64,000 nt of DNA. Origin: Rhea pennata. Taxonomy: Eukaryota; Chordata; Aves; Rheiformes; Rheidae. The stretch's first letter is position 1. Each line of letters starts with the position of its first letter. Under the pieces are notes generated by a model. The model did not search any database, had not been told where the DNA came from, and saw only the letters and a program-made list of their open reading frames with translations. The stretch covers positions 29,804,993 through 29,868,992 of the forward strand of contig NC_084668.1 of assembly GCF_028389875.1 (NCBI RefSeq), in the 5' to 3' direction. Below, in pieces: positions 62,351-64,000 of this stretch. A program made the translations under genes and the position numbers.

Positions 62351-64000
62351 GACCGTGCGTGTGGTTATACGTGAACTCAGGGGCCGCGCTGGGAAGGTTT
62401 TGTTCACAGTTTTTCATCAGTGTTGTTCTTACACTAACGAAAAATTACCTGCATGAATGTGCCAGTGAACTCTTAAGAGCAGTGACTTTCAAAAGGGAGC
62501 TTGAGTGCTGCTCAGAAATCTGTGAGGCTGCGGCTGTAGCTATTAGGATTTAAAATACATAACTGTGAGGGTTTAAAAAAAATTTAAATCACAGTTTACC
62601 TAACAGTATGTAATGCTGCACCTCTTTAGACAGTGCCTGTTGCCAGAGTACCTATCTTCATCTGGAAGGGTGACAGGGATGCATAAGTGGCACTCCTAAA
62701 ATACAGAAAATATTAAGGCCTGCTACTGATTACAGGCTATAATATAATCTAGGCAGTCAGCAAAGAATTGTGGTTGCTGTGTGGCTTAGGCTGAAAAGTG
62801 TCTCTTCTGGCTAAAAGTAGGCAGGGTTTGGGTGCACATCCACAGGTAGCAAGTCCCGCAGATACCTCCCTGCCTGAAACCCAGGAAACCTAAAAACCCA
62901 TCATCCTGCTTAGTCTTCACTTCTGGCTCTGCATCCTCTAGATATTTTAAATTAATCTCTTTGTAAACACTTTCTATCACTTATTTTTTGTTTTAATTTT
63001 GACAGGTTGAGCCCCAGGAGCTTTATTAAGAGGATATATCAGTACTTTTGAGATTTGGACAAACACGCATGTATGACTATGCTTGTTTTTGCTCTTTGAT
63101 CTGGTGAATAGTGGACAGCACAGGGTATGATGCTTTGAGTCCAGGGAGAAGGGAGGGATCACAGAGCTGTTTCCTCTATCCCAAAACGCTTGCATCAGTG
63201 ACACCTCGTAGAGAAACTGGCTTAGTGATGTGCAGCTTTTCTTCTTTAGGATTCACCCCTTGCCTTAATCAGTGTTCTTTAATAACAATATCCAGCTCCA
63301 GTCTGGCATTTGTTATTAGTAGATCATAAAACACTTCACACAGGAGTCCTATATTGTTGAATGCATGAGGAAACTTGCTTTTCTGAAAATGATTAATACT
63401 GGTGTTTCCTCAACAACCACTTATCTTTTCGTGTTCCTTTTATGCTTGTTTGGTGAAAAAATACTCGCTCAGATCTTGTAACCACATCTGAAAGGCAAAT
63501 TATTTTTGAAATGTAAGTAAGTATAAATCAATTTGTAGCTGCTCATAGAAAAGTTCTGATTCTGCTTCTTCTTCAAAATATTATGGCGAGGAGGGTTCCA
63601 AATAATTGTGGTGTTTGTTTTGCTCTCTATGTTTAAACAGTGGCACTCTTCAGAGAGATATCAATGTGGAAAAGTGTTCTGTAGTTGTAGTATCAGCTCC
63701 GCATACCCTGCAGAGCAGTTGTACTCCATGGTGTTGGCTGCCCCCCTTGCCACGCACACCGTGGCCGTGTGCTGACTGTGTCAGCAGGTAGATATCTGGG
63801 TTTGCTCTGTCCTTCACAAGTGCGCATGTGCTGTGGAAGGATGCTGAGAGTGTGGTCAGGGGCCAGGCGTAATACTCGCCAACAGATCGCTTGGACTGAA
63901 CTGATCAGAAAACTAAGACTCAAGGGGTCATTGGCCTTTCAGTGGAAATGCAGCTCTTCTGCCTGTCACAGTAGAGAGTGTTACTGGGGGGAGAAGAAAC
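62351..64000. other. Region right of the CpG island, no coding exon seen
   Basis: By synteny this should be the start of PMS1 intron 1. I looked for the conserved MutL N-terminus of PMS1 (MKQLPAATVRLL-like) on the plus strand and did not find it, so the first coding exon is probably beyond the window. Short open frames here on both strands lack splice context or recognisable motifs. Confidence 0.5.

Noticed and set aside
61023-62407. Very long open frames on both strands (up to 349 codons) rich in Pro, Arg, Ala and Gly
   Set aside because: They coincide with the CpG island, overlap each other in many frames and consist of low-complexity residues; the openness is explained by a lack of A/T stops.
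62351-64000. First coding exon of PMS1
   Set aside because: The conserved MutL N-terminal sequence was sought and not found; it probably lies beyond the window.
1-64000. CRISPR arrays, operons, phage or other prokaryotic systems
   Set aside because: The window is clearly a spliced vertebrate locus; no regularly spaced repeats with unique spacers were seen.

Overview
This is a vertebrate nuclear window, almost certainly from a bird. Introns are AT-rich with canonical GT-AG signals, promoters are CpG islands, and genes are compact. The gene order ASDURF/ASNSD1 > ANKAR > < OSGEPL1 < ORMDL1 matches the conserved amniote block between SLC40A1 and PMS1 (human 2q32). A SINE at 19556-19688 joins a tRNA-Ile-like head to a CR1-like tail. 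That architecture is described for passerine SINEs (TguSINE1 type), so a passerine is the best guess.

Layout. 1-13130: no gene recognised; AT-rich intergenic DNA with an odd GC-rich block (about 11660-12150), small repeats and hairpins. 13130-13412: CpG promoter. 13413-21728: a dicistronic transcription unit. Exons 1-4 encode the 90-residue prefoldin-like protein ASDURF; 22 nt after its stop the ASNSD1 frame (641 aa) opens in the same exon and ends two exons later. 21840-22290: GC-rich stretch ending in a strong splice donor, a likely ANKAR 5' exon. 23324-47966: ANKAR in 22 coding exons whose junctions I read by hand. Their lengths sum to 4350 nt (1449 aa) with every junction in phase. 49375-53446 (minus): OSGEPL1, seven coding exons, 411 aa, tail-to-tail with ANKAR. 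53740-54360: its CpG promoter, with an NRF1 palindrome and four tandem 20-bp Sp1/ETS units. 54395-55824: probable ORMDL1 3' UTR, ending against that promoter. 55825-60160 (minus): ORMDL1, three coding exons, 153 aa. 61160-62350: a very GC-rich CpG island, expected to be the shared ORMDL1/PMS1 promoter. 62350-64000: no coding exon found; probably PMS1 intron 1.

Roles. The genes are housekeeping and not one pathway: ASNSD1 (asparagine-synthetase-like), ASDURF (PAQosome chaperone subunit), ANKAR (ankyrin/armadillo scaffold of poorly known role), OSGEPL1 (mitochondrial tRNA t6A synthesis) and ORMDL1 (ER brake on sphingolipid synthesis). I found no mobile gene cluster, CRISPR array or convincingly new system. 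The most useful leads are possible unannotated microexons in ANKAR and ASDURF, a GC-AG intron in ANKAR, the Sp1/ETS promoter array, and several near-perfect hairpins in transcribed introns.
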